Source of the DNA: Lentilactobacillus parakefiri
Lineage (GTDB): Bacteria > Bacillota > Bacilli > Lactobacillales > Lactobacillaceae
Assembly (NCBI RefSeq): GCF_002157585.1
Contig: NZ_BDGB01000064.1
Span: 519-64,518 of the forward strand
Reading direction: 5' to 3'
Length of the DNA: 64,000 nt
Position numbers and translations under genes: made by a program
In this document: positions 42,865 through 52,907 of the stretch, piece by piece
Layout: the number at the start of each line of letters is the position of its first letter
Numbering within the stretch: position 1 is the first letter of the stretch
Notes under the pieces: model-generated
Told to the model about the DNA's origin: nothing
The model's input: only the letters and a program-made list of their open reading frames with translations
The model's database searches: none

Positions 42865-45519
42865 ATGACTAAAAAATTATTATTAATTGATGGTAACAGT
42901 ATTGCCTTCAAAGCGTTTTATGCTTTATACACGGCCATGGATAAATTTACCAATCCATCTGGCTTACATACCAGCGCCATTTATGGATTCAACCGGATGC
43001 TGGATAAAGTATTGACAGATGAAAAGCCGACTGACGTCCTGGTTGCATTTGATGCCGGCAAGACAACCTTTCGAACGAAAATGTACGCTGACTATAAAGG
43101 TGGTCGCGCAAAGACGCCAACTGAACTGTCTGAGCAATTTCCATTCTTAAAGGAATTAATTAACGCCCGGGGGATTTCGACCTATGAATTACCAGATTAT
43201 GAAGCCGATGATATTATTGGCACCTTGGCTAAAAAGGCTGAAGAAGCCAACAATTATCAAGTTGTGATTGTCACCGGAGACCGGGATTTGACCCAGTTGA
43301 CTTCGGATAAAACCACCGTTCAGGTTTCAAAAAAGGGTGTGACTGAGTTGGAAACTTATACACCCAAGCATGTCGAAGAAAAGTTGGGGGTTAAACCCAG
43401 TCAAATTATTGAAATCAAGGGGCTTAAGGGCGACAACTCCGATAATTATCCGGGTGTTGAGAAGGTCGGTGACAAAACGGCAGTCAAGCTTGTCCAACAA
43501 TTTGGCACCATTGACAATCTTTATCAAAATATTGATCAGGTTTCTGGCAAAAAGTTGAAGGAACACTTGATTCATGATCAAGCACAAGCAGAACGTGCTC
43601 ATACGTTGGCAACCATTAATCGGGATGCCCCGGTCACCATTTCGTTGGATCAATTGAAGTATCAAGGGGACAATATTGACAAACTGACTGATTTCTACGA
43701 ACGAATGGGTTTCAAATCATTCCTGGCAAAATTGTCAGTGGATGATCAGGACCATGCGGACGATCAGGCTGATATTCAATATACGGTTTTGTCCACTAAG
43801 AATGCTGCTGAACTCGATCAATTTAAGGATGAAGTTTCGTTTCATTTAGAGATGTCAGAAGAAAATTATCACATTTCGCCATTGGTTGGTTTTGCGATTG
43901 GACAGGGCGATCACTGGTATGTGACCAATGATCCGGATCTGCTTCACAATCAGCACGTCAGCGGTCTTTTGACCAGTAAGTCCATCAAAAAGAATGTCTT
44001 TGATGCTAAACGGACCTATGTGGGCCTTTATCGACAAGGCATCAACCTTGCCAATGTTGACTTTGACATGCTGTTGGTATCGTATTTGCTTAATACAACT
44101 AATAACAGTAACGATGTCGGCACCGTTGCCCACTTGCACGGGTTCTATAACGTTAAAACCGATGAGGAAGTGTATGGCAAGGGTGCTAAGCGAAACATTG
44201 ATCCCGATTCGCCGACCTTCCTGGCACATTTGGTTCACAAGGCTAAAGCAATTGATGCACTGCACGATGGGCTGTTTAAAGATTTGGATGCCCATAATCA
44301 ATCTAAATTGTATTGGGACATTGAAATTAAGATCGCTTTTGTACTTGCTCACATGGAAATTAATGGTATCAAAGTTGATTCAGCAACTTTGGAAGGCATG
44401 GGCAGTAAATTCAAAGAACGGTTGGCTGAAATTGAGCAGACCATTTTCCAAGAAGCTGGTGAAGAATTTAACATTGGTTCTCCTAAACAGCTCGGAAAAA
44501 TTTTGTTTGAGAAGTTGCGTCTGCCAATTTTAAAGAAGACTAAAACCGGCTACTCAACTTCAGTGGATGTCTTGGAGAAACTGGCCCCGGATGCGCCAAT
44601 CGTCCAGAATGTATTAGATTATCGCCAGATTTCCAAACTACAGTCAACCTATGTGGATGGCTTGCTGAAGGTCATTCATCCGGATGATTCTAAAGTTCAT
44701 ACCAGATATCTGCAAACGTTGACCCAAACAGGGCGGCTGTCTTCAGTTGATCCGAATCTGCAAAACATACCGGTTCGCTCAGAAGAAGGCAGACTAATCC
44801 GTCAGGCCTTTATACCATCTCATCCCGGGTGGCAGATCTTCTCGTCTGATTATTCCCAAATCGAACTGCGGGTTTTGGCATCGATCACTGACGATCACAA
44901 CATGCAGGATGCGTTCAAAAATGGCGAAGATATCCACGCCACCACTGCTCGGAGAATTTTTGGCTTATCGTCAAATGAAGAAGTGACCCCGGAGCTTAGG
45001 CGTCAAGCCAAAGCCGTCAACTTTGGGATTGTTTACGGGATTAGTGATTTTGGTTTAGCGTCCAACACAGGCATTACCCGAAAGCAGGCCCATTCATTTA
45101 TTGAACGTTATTTTGAGGAGTATCCAGGCGTTAAAAAGTACACTGAAGACATCGTTGAATTTGCCCGCAATCACCGCTATGTGGAGACAATTGCCCATCG
45201 ACGCCGTTATTTGCCGGATATCAATTCCAAGAGTTTTAATTTGCGGTCATTTGCTGAGCGGACAGCGATGAACACGCCAATCCAGGGCAGCGCAGCAGAT
45301 ATTATCAAAATTGCCATGATTAATATGGCGGATGCAATTAAGGACATGAAAACCCGCATGTTGCTGCAGGTTCATGATGAATTAATTTTTGAAGTACCTG
45401 ACGAAGAAATGGCCACCGTCAAACAATTGATTCCAAGTGTGATGGATTCAGCCATTCACTTGAATGTGCCACTAAAAGTTGAAAGCCACTGGGGTAAGAC
45501 CTGGTATGATGCAAAATAA
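42865..45519 (+). CDS. polA: DNA polymerase I
   Basis: 884-residue repair and Okazaki-fragment polymerase. Domains: 5'-3' exonuclease (1-290; LLLIDGNSIAFKAFYA, DYEADDIIGTLA, TGDRDLTQL), a 3'-5' exonuclease-like domain (about 300-470) and the family A polymerase (about 480-884; SSDYSQIELRVLA, RRQAKAVNFGIVYGISDFGLA, LQVHDELIFEVP). In the middle domain the D-x-E motif is lost (the strand reads SFHLEMSEENYHI), so proofreading is probably absent, as in Bacillus stearothermophilus Pol I. Leads the polA-mutM-coaE-nrdR-dnaB-dnaI run. Confidence 0.96.
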   Translation: MTKKLLLIDGNSIAFKAFYALYTAMDKFTNPSGLHTSAIYGFNRMLDKVLTDEKPTDVLVAFDAGKTTFRTKMYADYKGGRAKTPTELSEQFPFLKELINARGISTYELPDYEADDIIGTLAKKAEEANNYQVVIVTGDRDLTQLTSDKTTVQVSKKGVTELETYTPKHVEEKLGVKPSQIIEIKGLKGDNSDNYPGVEKVGDKTAVKLVQQFGTIDNLYQNIDQVSGKKLKEHLIHDQAQAERAHTLATINRDAPVTISLDQLKYQGDNIDKLTDFYERMGFKSFLAKLSVDDQDHADDQADIQYTVLSTKNAAELDQFKDEVSFHLEMSEENYHISPLVGFAIGQGDHWYVTNDPDLLHNQHVSGLLTSKSIKKNVFDAKRTYVGLYRQGINLANVDFDMLLVSYLLNTTNNSNDVGTVAHLHGFYNVKTDEEVYGKGAKRNIDPDSPTFLAHLVHKAKAIDALHDGLFKDLDAHNQSKLYWDIEIKIAFVLAHMEINGIKVDSATLEGMGSKFKERLAEIEQTIFQEAGEEFNIGSPKQLGKILFEKLRLPILKKTKTGYSTSVDVLEKLAPDAPIVQNVLDYRQISKLQSTYVDGLLKVIHPDDSKVHTRYLQTLTQTGRLSSVDPNLQNIPVRSEEGRLIRQAFIPSHPGWQIFSSDYSQIELRVLASITDDHNMQDAFKNGEDIHATTARRIFGLSSNEEVTPELRRQAKAVNFGIVYGISDFGLASNTGITRKQAHSFIERYFEEYPGVKKYTEDIVEFARNHRYVETIAHRRRYLPDINSKSFNLRSFAERTAMNTPIQGSAADIIKIAMINMADAIKDMKTRMLLQVHDELIFEVPDEEMATVKQLIPSVMDSAIHLNVPLKVESHWGKTWYDAK

Positions 45520-45542
45520 ATTGAAGTAAATGGGGGATCTCA

Positions 45543-46382
45543 ATGCCTGAATTACCTGAAGTTGAGACCGTGCGACGCGGCCTGACCCAATTGGTTGAAG
45601 GAAGTACCATCCAATCGGTGGATGTTTTGTATGCCAAAATGATTAATTTACCACCAAACGATTTTAAAAAAGCCCTCCGCGGCAAACTGATTGAAAAAAT
45701 TGATCGGCGGGGCAAATATCTGTTGATCAGATTAAGTGACAATTTAACAATTGTTTCTCATTTACGAATGGAAGGCAAGTACGATGTGGAGCCTGAAGGG
45801 GCACCAGTTGGCAAATATACCCACATCATTTTTCATCTAACTGACGGCCGCCAGTTACGATATAACGACACCCGAAAATTCGGCCGAATGAATTTGGTTG
45901 ATACCGGCACCGAGATGCAAGTTGCCGGATTGAAAACGATCGGACCGGAACCAACCGAAGAAGAATTGACGGTCGATTACATGCAGAAAATATTTTCTAA
46001 AAGCCGTAAGGTCATCAAGCCTTTTTTGCTGGACCAAAGTAACATTGCCGGGCTTGGCAACATTTATGCCGACGAGGTTTTATGGCTGAGCAAAATCAAT
46101 CCCCAACAGCCCGTCAACACATTGACACTGGGTCAAATTAAAGCGTTGCGGAAAAACATCATTGCAGAATTAGCCAAGGCCATCGCCGGCCATGGAACGA
46201 CCGTTCATTCATACTCAACGGCCTATGGTGAAGCCGGCAGTTTCCAAAATCAATTAAATGTGTATGGTCGTGAAGGCGAACCGTGTCCAAGGTGCGGCAC
46301 AAAAATCGTTAAAATTAAGTTGGCACAGCGGGGAACTCATTTTTGTCCTCAATGCCAGCCCTTGCGTGGTGTAAAAAAATGA
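45543..46382 (+). CDS. mutM: formamidopyrimidine-DNA glycosylase
   Basis: 279-residue base-excision repair enzyme that removes 8-oxoguanine. It starts with the catalytic Pro-Glu (MPELPEVETVRRG), has the H2TH part KPFLLDQSNIAGLGNIYADE, and a C-terminal zinc finger with four Cys (CPRCGTKIVKI, HFCPQCQ). AAATGGGGG precedes the ATG. The stop overlaps the coaE start (ATGA). Co-transcribed with polA, so damage removal and gap filling are linked. Confidence 0.96.
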   Translation: MPELPEVETVRRGLTQLVEGSTIQSVDVLYAKMINLPPNDFKKALRGKLIEKIDRRGKYLLIRLSDNLTIVSHLRMEGKYDVEPEGAPVGKYTHIIFHLTDGRQLRYNDTRKFGRMNLVDTGTEMQVAGLKTIGPEPTEEELTVDYMQKIFSKSRKVIKPFLLDQSNIAGLGNIYADEVLWLSKINPQQPVNTLTLGQIKALRKNIIAELAKAIAGHGTTVHSYSTAYGEAGSFQNQLNVYGREGEPCPRCGTKIVKIKLAQRGTHFCPQCQPLRGVKK

Positions 46383-46969
46383 CTAAATTAATTGGTTTAA
46401 CTGGCGGAATTGCCACCGGAAAATCGGTGGTCAGTGACTATCTTCGCCAGCGGGGGATTCCAGTGATTGACGCTGACATCGTGACCCATCAAGTGGAACA
46501 ATTTGGAACGCCTGGACTTTCCGCACTAGTGGATCACTTTGGACAACGGATTTTGTTATCTGATGGGACACTTGATCGCCAAGCACTCGGCCACATTGTG
46601 TTTAGTAACCCGGCAGACCTTAAGCAGTTGGTTCGAACCATTGATCCGTTCATTCGATCAGAGATTTTCCGCCAGCTTGATACTTATCAAAACGCCGAGT
46701 TAGTGGTGCTTGATGCGCCAACCCTGTTTGAAAATGGTTATGCCCACCTGGTCGACGAGATCGTCGTGGTATACTGCGACCCGGTTACTCAGTTGCGTCG
46801 ATTGATGAAACGCAATAAACTAAGTATTGTAAATGCAACTAAAAGAATCAGGAACCAATGGCCATTGCAGACAAAATGCGATTTGGCTGATACAATTATT
46901 TATAACTCAGGAACAATGACAACAACGCTAACACAAGTCGATAGATGGTTGGCGAAGGAAACGAAATAG
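46379..46969 (+). CDS. coaE: dephospho-CoA kinase
   Basis: 196-residue P-loop kinase for the last step of coenzyme A synthesis. Walker A is [29 protein letters not shown] and [12 protein letters not shown] are family motifs. The start ATG 46379 overlaps the mutM stop; an in-frame codon at 46343 is inside mutM and is rejected. The gene order mutM-coaE-nrdR is common in lactobacilli. Confidence 0.95.
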   Translation: MTKLIGLTGGIATGKSVVSDYLRQRGIPVIDADIVTHQVEQFGTPGLSALVDHFGQRILLSDGTLDRQALGHIVFSNPADLKQLVRTIDPFIRSEIFRQLDTYQNAELVVLDAPTLFENGYAHLVDEIVVVYCDPVTQLRRLMKRNKLSIVNATKRIRNQWPLQTKCDLADTIIYNSGTMTTTLTQVDRWLAKETK

Positions 46970-46983
46970 ACGAGGTGAACACC

Positions 46984-47472
46984 ATGCAATGTCCTCATTG
47001 CGGATACAACGGTTCCAAGGTGGTTGACAGTCGGCCGACTGATGACGGCCGGGTGATCAGACGAAGAAGAGAATGTGAACACTGCGGTTTTCGATTTACG
47101 ACATTTGAACGGGTGGAAGTAACCCCGTTATTAGTGGTGAAGAAAAATGGCAACCGCGAAGAATTTAATCGTGAGAAGCTGTTAAAAGGCATTGTCAGAT
47201 CAGCAGAAAAGCGTCCAGTATCCATGGATGCAATCACCAATTTGGTGGATCGGGTTGAAAATAAACTACGGTCGTTAGGCGAAAATGAAGTTTCCAGCCA
47301 GCAAATTGGTGAATACGTTATGGAAGACTTGGCTAACTTGGATGAAATTGCGTACATCCGATTTGCCAGTGTTTACCGACAGTTTAAGGACATGTCGGTC
47401 TTTTATAAAGAGCTTAAAGAAATTATGGAAAAGGATAAGAAAAAGGGTCAGGATCACTCGGGGGACAAATAA
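46984..47472 (+). CDS. nrdR: transcriptional repressor NrdR
   Basis: 162-residue repressor of ribonucleotide reductase genes. The zinc ribbon has four Cys ([30 protein letters not shown]). The ATP-cone (about 49-139) begins [19 protein letters not shown] and senses ATP/dATP. Start ATG 46984 after GACGAGGTGAACACC fits the zinc ribbon start; upstream in-frame codons lack one. The stop abuts the dnaB start with no gap. Confidence 0.96.
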   Translation: MQCPHCGYNGSKVVDSRPTDDGRVIRRRRECEHCGFRFTTFERVEVTPLLVVKKNGNREEFNREKLLKGIVRSAEKRPVSMDAITNLVDRVENKLRSLGENEVSSQQIGEYVMEDLANLDEIAYIRFASVYRQFKDMSVFYKELKEIMEKDKKKGQDHSGDK

Positions 47473-48858
47473 ATGGCAGAGTCGTTCGACAAGTTAACAC
47501 CCGATACAAAGTATCTCACGATCAATGCCCACATTAATCGGAGCTTGGATCACAGTGTTTTAACCAATTTGTATCTACCAATGATTGGTGAAAAAGCATT
47601 GGGGTTATACAACTTGTTGTGGTCGATGAGTTTAAGCGACCATAATCAGTTAATTTTGCATAAGCACTACGAAATTCAAAGTATGCTTAATTGCAAGATT
47701 GGTCAGCTGGTGGCGATTCGAAAGCAGTTGGAGGGTGTTAAGCTGATCAACACACTGGTTTCTAACGCCAAGCCGGATATCTTAATTTACTCGTTGAACC
47801 TGCCATTATCTGCCGAACAGTTTTTACGAACCGATATTTTGTCGATTATCCTCTTGGGTAAGGTGGGCGAGACGACCTATAAGCAGATTGTCGATCGACT
47901 TGTTTCGCCACTTCCAGATCTCGGTGAGACGACCAATGTTTCGGCATCTTTGCTGGATTCATTTGCTGTGCCTCAGAACCTGATTAAAAATATTCCAGGG
48001 GCGGTCAATGATGCCAAATCAACGATTGCTCACTCTTCGGCAACTATCAGCGAGAGCAGCTTTGAACCGGATAGTCGCCAATTTAATTTCAAGTTGCTGC
48101 TAAATATGCTTGAAAATTCCTACGTGGATCTCAACTCTGTTAAAGCTGCTAGAGATCTCATTTTATCGGAAAACCTGCTTTACGGGATTGATGAAATTCA
48201 AATGTCAAAACTTGTCCAAAAGGCGACTAATCTCAGTACCAACGAATTAAATCAGAATCAGCTCAAAGCGATCATCACGGATAGTTTTACCCACCATCAA
48301 GCAGAGAATGTTGAGAAATCAACGCCAGCTGTCAAAAGCAATTCGTCTGCCACAAAATTTGACACGCCAGTCGCCCAGTTGATTTCAATCAGTAAAAAGG
48401 TTGCGCCGGTGATGTTTTTGGAACAAATTAAGAAACAAAAGCACGGTATTGTGACCAGCGGTGAACAGCGGACTTTACGCGAGCTTGTCAGCCTGAGGGC
48501 GTTGCCGAATGAAGTCATCAATATTTTGATCTACTATTTATTGGTGGACGAAAATCGCTCGACCCTGAATAAAAATTTGATGTCAACGATTGCGGACGAC
48601 TGGTCCCAACATGATATTTTTGATGCTGAGAGTGCCATTAATGCCATCAAGAATCGCACAATCGACAAGCAGAAAAAGGCCGACGAGCGGGCTGCCAAGT
48701 ACAAACAGCGGCGGGTTAATGTTAAAGAGACCCTGCCTGATTGGGCTAAGGATGATCAAACACCGTCGACAAGCAAGCCAACCTCACAATTAACTGAGGC
48801 CCAAAGAAAACAACTCAAAGCACAGCTCGATAAGTTAAAAAAGCCGGGGAGTAGGTGA
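47473..48858 (+). CDS. dnaB: replication initiation and membrane attachment protein DnaB (Firmicute type)
   Basis: 461 residues of the DnaB/DnaD family, which acts with DnaI to load the replicative helicase; not the E. coli helicase DnaB. An N-terminal winged-helix-like domain, a Ser/Thr-rich linker near 270-295, and a DnaB_2 domain (about 310-400, LRELVSLRALPNEVINILIYY) are visible. The C-terminal tail is very basic and Gln/Lys-rich. The start follows the nrdR stop directly. dnaI lies six bases downstream. Confidence 0.93.
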   Translation: MAESFDKLTPDTKYLTINAHINRSLDHSVLTNLYLPMIGEKALGLYNLLWSMSLSDHNQLILHKHYEIQSMLNCKIGQLVAIRKQLEGVKLINTLVSNAKPDILIYSLNLPLSAEQFLRTDILSIILLGKVGETTYKQIVDRLVSPLPDLGETTNVSASLLDSFAVPQNLIKNIPGAVNDAKSTIAHSSATISESSFEPDSRQFNFKLLLNMLENSYVDLNSVKAARDLILSENLLYGIDEIQMSKLVQKATNLSTNELNQNQLKAIITDSFTHHQAENVEKSTPAVKSNSSATKFDTPVAQLISISKKVAPVMFLEQIKKQKHGIVTSGEQRTLRELVSLRALPNEVINILIYYLLVDENRSTLNKNLMSTIADDWSQHDIFDAESAINAIKNRTIDKQKKADERAAKYKQRRVNVKETLPDWAKDDQTPSTSKPTSQLTEAQRKQLKAQLDKLKKPGSR

Positions 48859-48864
48859 GATTGA

Positions 48865-49824
48865 ATGGAAAAAGTAAGTGATTTTGTCAAGAAATTGATG
48901 GAAGACCGCCACTTCAAAGGTGGCAACGTCGCGAGTGGCTTCCAAAAAATTATTGAACAGATAAAAAATGATCCTGAGATTGCCAAATTTCTTCACGATC
49001 ATCAAGATGAACTGGCTTCAGATGCGGTTGACCGTTCAGCCGCCAAACTGTATGAGTATGTCAATGTCAAAAATCAAATTAAGGCTAAAAAACAATCATT
49101 TGCGCCTGGCTATTTGCCACAACTGGTGATTAACGATCATTTGATTGACATCTCTTATTCAGCATCCCCCGAGGTCATTGAGAAACAACGGAGTCAATCT
49201 TTGGCACGGCGAATCAGAACCGTTTCAATGCCCAAAGATATTAAAGATGCCCGGATCGTTGAATTTGATGGTGCTGATCCCAACAATCCAGACCCCAATC
49301 GGTTCACAGCCCTTTCAATGGCGTTGGATTTTATTGCTCAAATGAAGGCGGATAAAAAGGCTTTCCATCCGGGTCTGTACATATACGGGCCATTTGGTGT
49401 CGGTAAAACGTATCTGACGGGCGCAATTGCCAACGAACTTGCTGATAACGGGATCCAAACGACGATGGTTCATTTTCCAAGTTTCGCCGTTGAGATGAAG
49501 TCAGCAATTAACGACAACTCTGTCAGCGACAAAATTGATGTGATTAAAAAGTCCCCCGTCTTAATGATTGACGATATTGGCGCCGACTCCATGTCCTCAT
49601 GGGTTCGAGATGAGGTGTTGGGGGTTATCTTGGAATATCGGATGCAGCAGCAGTTACCGACGTTTTTCACGTCCAATTTCTCAATGGTCCAACTTGAACA
49701 GGAACATTTGCGAATCAATCAAAAAGGGGACGATGAGCCCTTGAAAGCCAAACGATTAATGCAGCGAATCCGATTCTTATCACGTGAAGTTGAGATGACC
49801 GGTAAAAATCGACGACCAAGTTAA
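48865..49824 (+). CDS. dnaI: primosomal helicase loader DnaI
   Basis: 319-residue AAA+ loader that delivers the replicative helicase to the origin or stalled forks. An N-terminal helicase-binding domain (1-130) is followed by ATPase parts: Walker A IYGPFGVGKTYLTGA, Walker B VLMIDDIGADSMSSWV, and sensor-1 FFTSNFS. The zinc-ligand Cys/His residues typical of Bacillus DnaI are not evident by eye. Coupled to dnaB six bases upstream. Last gene of the polA run; the thrS leader begins right after. Confidence 0.94.
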   Translation: MEKVSDFVKKLMEDRHFKGGNVASGFQKIIEQIKNDPEIAKFLHDHQDELASDAVDRSAAKLYEYVNVKNQIKAKKQSFAPGYLPQLVINDHLIDISYSASPEVIEKQRSQSLARRIRTVSMPKDIKDARIVEFDGADPNNPDPNRFTALSMALDFIAQMKADKKAFHPGLYIYGPFGVGKTYLTGAIANELADNGIQTTMVHFPSFAVEMKSAINDNSVSDKIDVIKKSPVLMIDDIGADSMSSWVRDEVLGVILEYRMQQQLPTFFTSNFSMVQLEQEHLRINQKGDDEPLKAKRLMQRIRFLSREVEMTGKNRRPS

Positions 49825-49837
49825 TTTGCAAATTGAA

Positions 49838-49866
49838 TTGACATTTTTAAAGTGCAACTCTATACT
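49838..49866 (+). promoter_or_regulatory. promoter of the thrS T-box transcript
   Basis: TTGACA, 17-base spacer, TATACT, just downstream of dnaI. Confidence 0.8.
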
Positions 49867-49872
49867 AAATGT

Positions 49873-50123
49873 CAATGAATCAAAGAGACATGACAGTGAT
49901 GACTCATCACAGAGAGAATGGTCCCAGCCTGGAAGACCATTTGTTGAGAAATCTTTTGTTACCACTCTTTGAGAATGGATTGCGGATAATGCTTTCCCGG
50001 TTGGTACCGTTAGCAGCCACTTGAGAGCTTTTTGGATATCTGTGTCCAAAAATCCAATTTGGGTGGAACCGCGCTAATTGCGTCCCTGATGTACTTGTAT
50101 AAGTATGTCAGGGGCTTTTTTTG
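49873..50123 (+). promoter_or_regulatory. T-box leader of thrS (threonine-responsive)
   Basis: This fills the 332-base gap between dnaI and thrS. Stem I base TCAAAGAG/CTCTTTGA, an AGTGA-type S-turn on the 5' side, and the specifier-loop 3' side GTTACCACT, giving ACC (49961-49963, Thr). The T-box GGTGGAACCGCG lies at 50062-50073. The competing terminator is CCCTGATGTACTT ... AAGTATGTCAGGG with a T run ending at about 50123. Uncharged tRNA-Thr should favour read-through. Confidence 0.93.
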
Positions 50124-50156
50124 TGGCTCCAATAAAATATAAAGGGAGTAAGAAAT

Positions 50157-52103
50157 ATGTCACAACTTTCATTTGAATTTCCAGATGGCAGTGTTAAACA
50201 ATTTGATGATGGCGTTACCTCAGAAGCCATTGCCAAATCAATTGCCGTTAGTTTAGGTAAAAAAGCCGTTGCTGCCAAGGTTGATGGTCAGTGGGTCAAC
50301 AACGATGAGCCCCTACATAAAGGTGGCAAGATTGAAATTGTTACTTCAGATAGTGACGAGGGTCTCAGTGTTTTGCGTGCGACTGCTGCTCAAATCTTAA
50401 AAATGGCGATCGCCAATGATTTTGATCATATTCACTTTGGTGAAAGTGACGCCGATGAAGATGGCTTCTTTGTGGATACCGACAAGCCTGATACTCAAAT
50501 CAGTGTTGATCAATTGAGTGCACTTGAAGATTCAATGCACAAGATCATCAAAGCAGATCAGCCAATTAGCGTGGTCTTCTTAAGCGCTGCTGACGCTGCC
50601 CAAGTCGCTGGCGACGATCCTTATCAAAAAGAATTGGTCAAAGAAAATGAAGTCAACGGCCAAGTTAAATTCTTCCAAATCGGCGATTTCAAATCAATCG
50701 CTGAGGGAGCAGTTTTGCCATCAACTGGTAAAGTTAAGATCTTCAAGCTGCTTTCGGTTGCCGGAGCATACTGGCAGGGAAAGTCATCCAACCCAATGTT
50801 GCAACGGATCTATGCAACGGCCTTTAATAAACAAAAAGAGTTGGATGAAGACCTTGAGAAACGTCAAGAAGCTCATGAACGTGACCATCGGGTAATCGGC
50901 AACGAACTGGATCTATTCTTTGTTGATCCTAAAGTCGGTGCCGGCCTGCCTTACTGGATGCCAAATGGTGCCACAATCAGAAGAACCATTGAACGCTACA
51001 TTGTTGACAAGGAAGTTGCCAACGGTTACCAACACGTCTACACACCGGTTTTGGCCAACCTGGACCTGTACAAGCAATCAGGACACTGGGACCACTACCG
51101 TGAAGACATGTTCCCACCAATGGATATGGGTGATGGTGAAGAGCTTGAATTGCGTCCAATGAACTGCCCAAGTCATATTCAAATTTATAACCATCACATT
51201 CGTTCATATCGTGAATTGCCATTGCGGATCGCCGAATTGGGCATGATGCACCGTTATGAAAAGTCAGGCGCTTTATCCGGACTTCAGCGAGTTCGTGAAA
51301 TGACCTTGAACGATGGTCACACCTTTGTCGCCTTGGATCAAATTCAAGAAGAATTCAAGAATATCTTGAACTTGATGGTTGAGGTTTATCACGACTTTGA
51401 CATTAACGATTACACTTTCCGCTTGAGCTATCGTGACCCGAAGAATACTGAGAAGTATTTCGATGACGATGAAATGTGGACCCGTGCTCAAACCATGCTG
51501 AAAGGCGCCATGGATGAAATGGGTTTGGATTATGTTGAAGCTGAAGGTGAAGCTGCCTTCTATGGTCCAAAGTTGGATGTTCAGACCAAGACTGCGCTGG
51601 GAAATGAAGAAACTTTGTCAACCATTCAATTAGACTTCATGCTCCCTGAACGATTTGATCTCCATTACATCGGTGAAGATGGCAAACAACATCGGCCAGT
51701 GATGATTCACCGTGGTTTGGTTTCGACTATGGAACGATTTGTTGCCTACCTGACTGAAATCTACAAGGGTGCTTTCCCAACCTGGTTGGCACCACATCAA
51801 GTTAAGATCATTCCGGTCAGCCAAGACAAGCACTTGGATTACGCTAAGAAGATTAACGACCAACTCCGGGCATTGAAGATTCGTTCATCAGTTGATACCC
51901 GTGCTGAAAAGATGGGCTACCTGATCCGTGATGCCCAGACCCATAAGATTCCATACACGCTGGTTGTTGGTGATGAAGAAGTGAGTGGCAACAGTGTTTC
52001 AGTTCGTAAGTATGGTGAACAGGATACCCAATCGAAGTCGGTTCCAGACTTCATTGATGAAGTCTCTAAAGACATTGCTTCGTACTCACGTGAAGACGAT
52101 TAA
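50157..52103 (+). CDS. thrS: threonyl-tRNA synthetase
   Basis: 648-residue class II synthetase. Order: TGS domain (1-62), SAD editing domain with the conserved HxxxH-type site (DFDHIHFGE), catalytic core with motif 2 [14 protein letters not shown] and motif 3 [15 protein letters not shown], and anticodon-binding domain (about 545-645). Ribosome site AAAGGGAG. Controlled by the T-box leader upstream. Confidence 0.96.
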   Translation: MSQLSFEFPDGSVKQFDDGVTSEAIAKSIAVSLGKKAVAAKVDGQWVNNDEPLHKGGKIEIVTSDSDEGLSVLRATAAQILKMAIANDFDHIHFGESDADEDGFFVDTDKPDTQISVDQLSALEDSMHKIIKADQPISVVFLSAADAAQVAGDDPYQKELVKENEVNGQVKFFQIGDFKSIAEGAVLPSTGKVKIFKLLSVAGAYWQGKSSNPMLQRIYATAFNKQKELDEDLEKRQEAHERDHRVIGNELDLFFVDPKVGAGLPYWMPNGATIRRTIERYIVDKEVANGYQHVYTPVLANLDLYKQSGHWDHYREDMFPPMDMGDGEELELRPMNCPSHIQIYNHHIRSYRELPLRIAELGMMHRYEKSGALSGLQRVREMTLNDGHTFVALDQIQEEFKNILNLMVEVYHDFDINDYTFRLSYRDPKNTEKYFDDDEMWTRAQTMLKGAMDEMGLDYVEAEGEAAFYGPKLDVQTKTALGNEETLSTIQLDFMLPERFDLHYIGEDGKQHRPVMIHRGLVSTMERFVAYLTEIYKGAFPTWLAPHQVKIIPVSQDKHLDYAKKINDQLRALKIRSSVDTRAEKMGYLIRDAQTHKIPYTLVVGDEEVSGNSVSVRKYGEQDTQSKSVPDFIDEVSKDIASYSREDD

Positions 52104-52146
52104 TAATTTTTATTGGCAGCATGTCGACGTGGCTAATGGTTGATAG

Positions 52147-52175
52147 TTGACACATAAGTGATTAGATGATATTCT
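52147..52175 (+). promoter_or_regulatory. promoter of the infC-rpmI-rplT operon
   Basis: TTGACA, 17-base spacer, TATTCT, directly after thrS. Confidence 0.8.
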
Positions 52176-52184
52176 TTAATAGTT

Positions 52185-52345
52185 GTTCAAATGAAAGCAG
52201 GAGCTACCCGCTTCTCGCCTGAGTAAATTTCTGAATTTGCTGGGCATGATATCGAGTAAGAGCTTGGTCAGCCAAGTTCTTTAATTGAGAGCGGGCGCAA
52301 TTGTGTGCCCACTCTCTTTCTGCTTTTTCAAATTATTCGGAGGTG
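52185..52345 (+). promoter_or_regulatory. L20-type leader (autoregulatory) of infC-rpmI-rplT
   Basis: The leader between thrS and infC contains CCCGCTTCTC (52207-52216), which can pair over about 70 bases with GAGAGCGGG (52287-52295, one base bulged). The second segment is also the 5' arm of the terminator hairpin GAGAGCGGGC ... GCCCACTCTC followed by T-rich sequence to 52328. This is the anti-terminator/terminator arrangement of L20 leaders, in which ribosomal protein L20 binds and shuts the operon off. L20 is encoded at the end of the same operon. Confidence 0.75.
52287..52328 (+). terminator. leader terminator in the L20 switch
   Basis: GAGAG-C-GGGC stem closing with GCCC-A-CTCTC, then TTTCTGCTTTTT. 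Confidence 0.75.
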
Positions 52346-52352
52346 AAGTACC

Positions 52353-52874
52353 ATAGCAAAAGATATGATGGTTAATGATGGAATCCGTGCTCGTGAGGTT
52401 CGTTTGATTGGTGCTAATGGTGATCAACTTGGTGTTAAGACTAAGTCAGAAGCACTTCGGTTAGCCGAAGATGCCGATTTGGATCTTGTCCTGGTTGCAC
52501 CGAAAGCCAAACCACCGGTTGCAAAGATTCTTGATTATGGGAAGTATCGTTTCGATTTACAGAAAAAGGAACGTGAATCTCGTAAGAAACAAAAAGTCAT
52601 CAGTGTCAAGGAAGTTCGATTAAGCCCAACAATTGATGTGAACGATTTTAACACCAAATTGAAGAATGCTAAGAAGTTTTTGGCAAAGGGCGAAAAGGTT
52701 CGTGTCTCAATTCGATTTAAGGGCCGTGCCATTACGCATAAGGATATCGGCCGAAAAGTTCTTGACCGAATGGCTGCTGAAACAGCAGATGTCGCAACCG
52801 TTACCCAACGACCTAAAATGGACGGAAGAAGCATGTTCTTAATGCTTTCACCAAAAGACCAAGATCAAAAATAA
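52353..52874 (+). CDS. infC: translation initiation factor IF-3, ATA start codon
   Basis: About 173 residues: an N-terminal domain ([20 protein letters not shown]), a Lys/Arg-rich linker ([17 protein letters not shown]) and a C-terminal domain with [16 protein letters not shown]3 discards initiation at non-canonical codons. The ribosome site GGAGGTG ends at 52345; seven bases later comes ATA (52353), in frame with the protein (ATA GCA AAA GAT ATG). The first in-frame ATGs are 19 and 22 bases from the site, too far. So ATA is the likely start, in line with the rare AUU-type starts by which IF3 limits its own synthesis. The precise codon ATA is unusual. Confidence 0.92.
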   Translation: MAKDMMVNDGIRAREVRLIGANGDQLGVKTKSEALRLAEDADLDLVLVAPKAKPPVAKILDYGKYRFDLQKKERESRKKQKVISVKEVRLSPTIDVNDFNTKLKNAKKFLAKGEKVRVSIRFKGRAITHKDIGRKVLDRMAAETADVATVTQRPKMDGRSMFLMLSPKDQDQK

Positions 52875-52907
52875 TAGTTTTTAAATACTTGAGGAGGATT
52901 TTTACCA

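Noticed and set aside
43855-44533. Long frames on both strands inside polA (165 and 179 codons)
   Set aside because: They lie entirely within polA, which has complete and conserved domains; no start signals.
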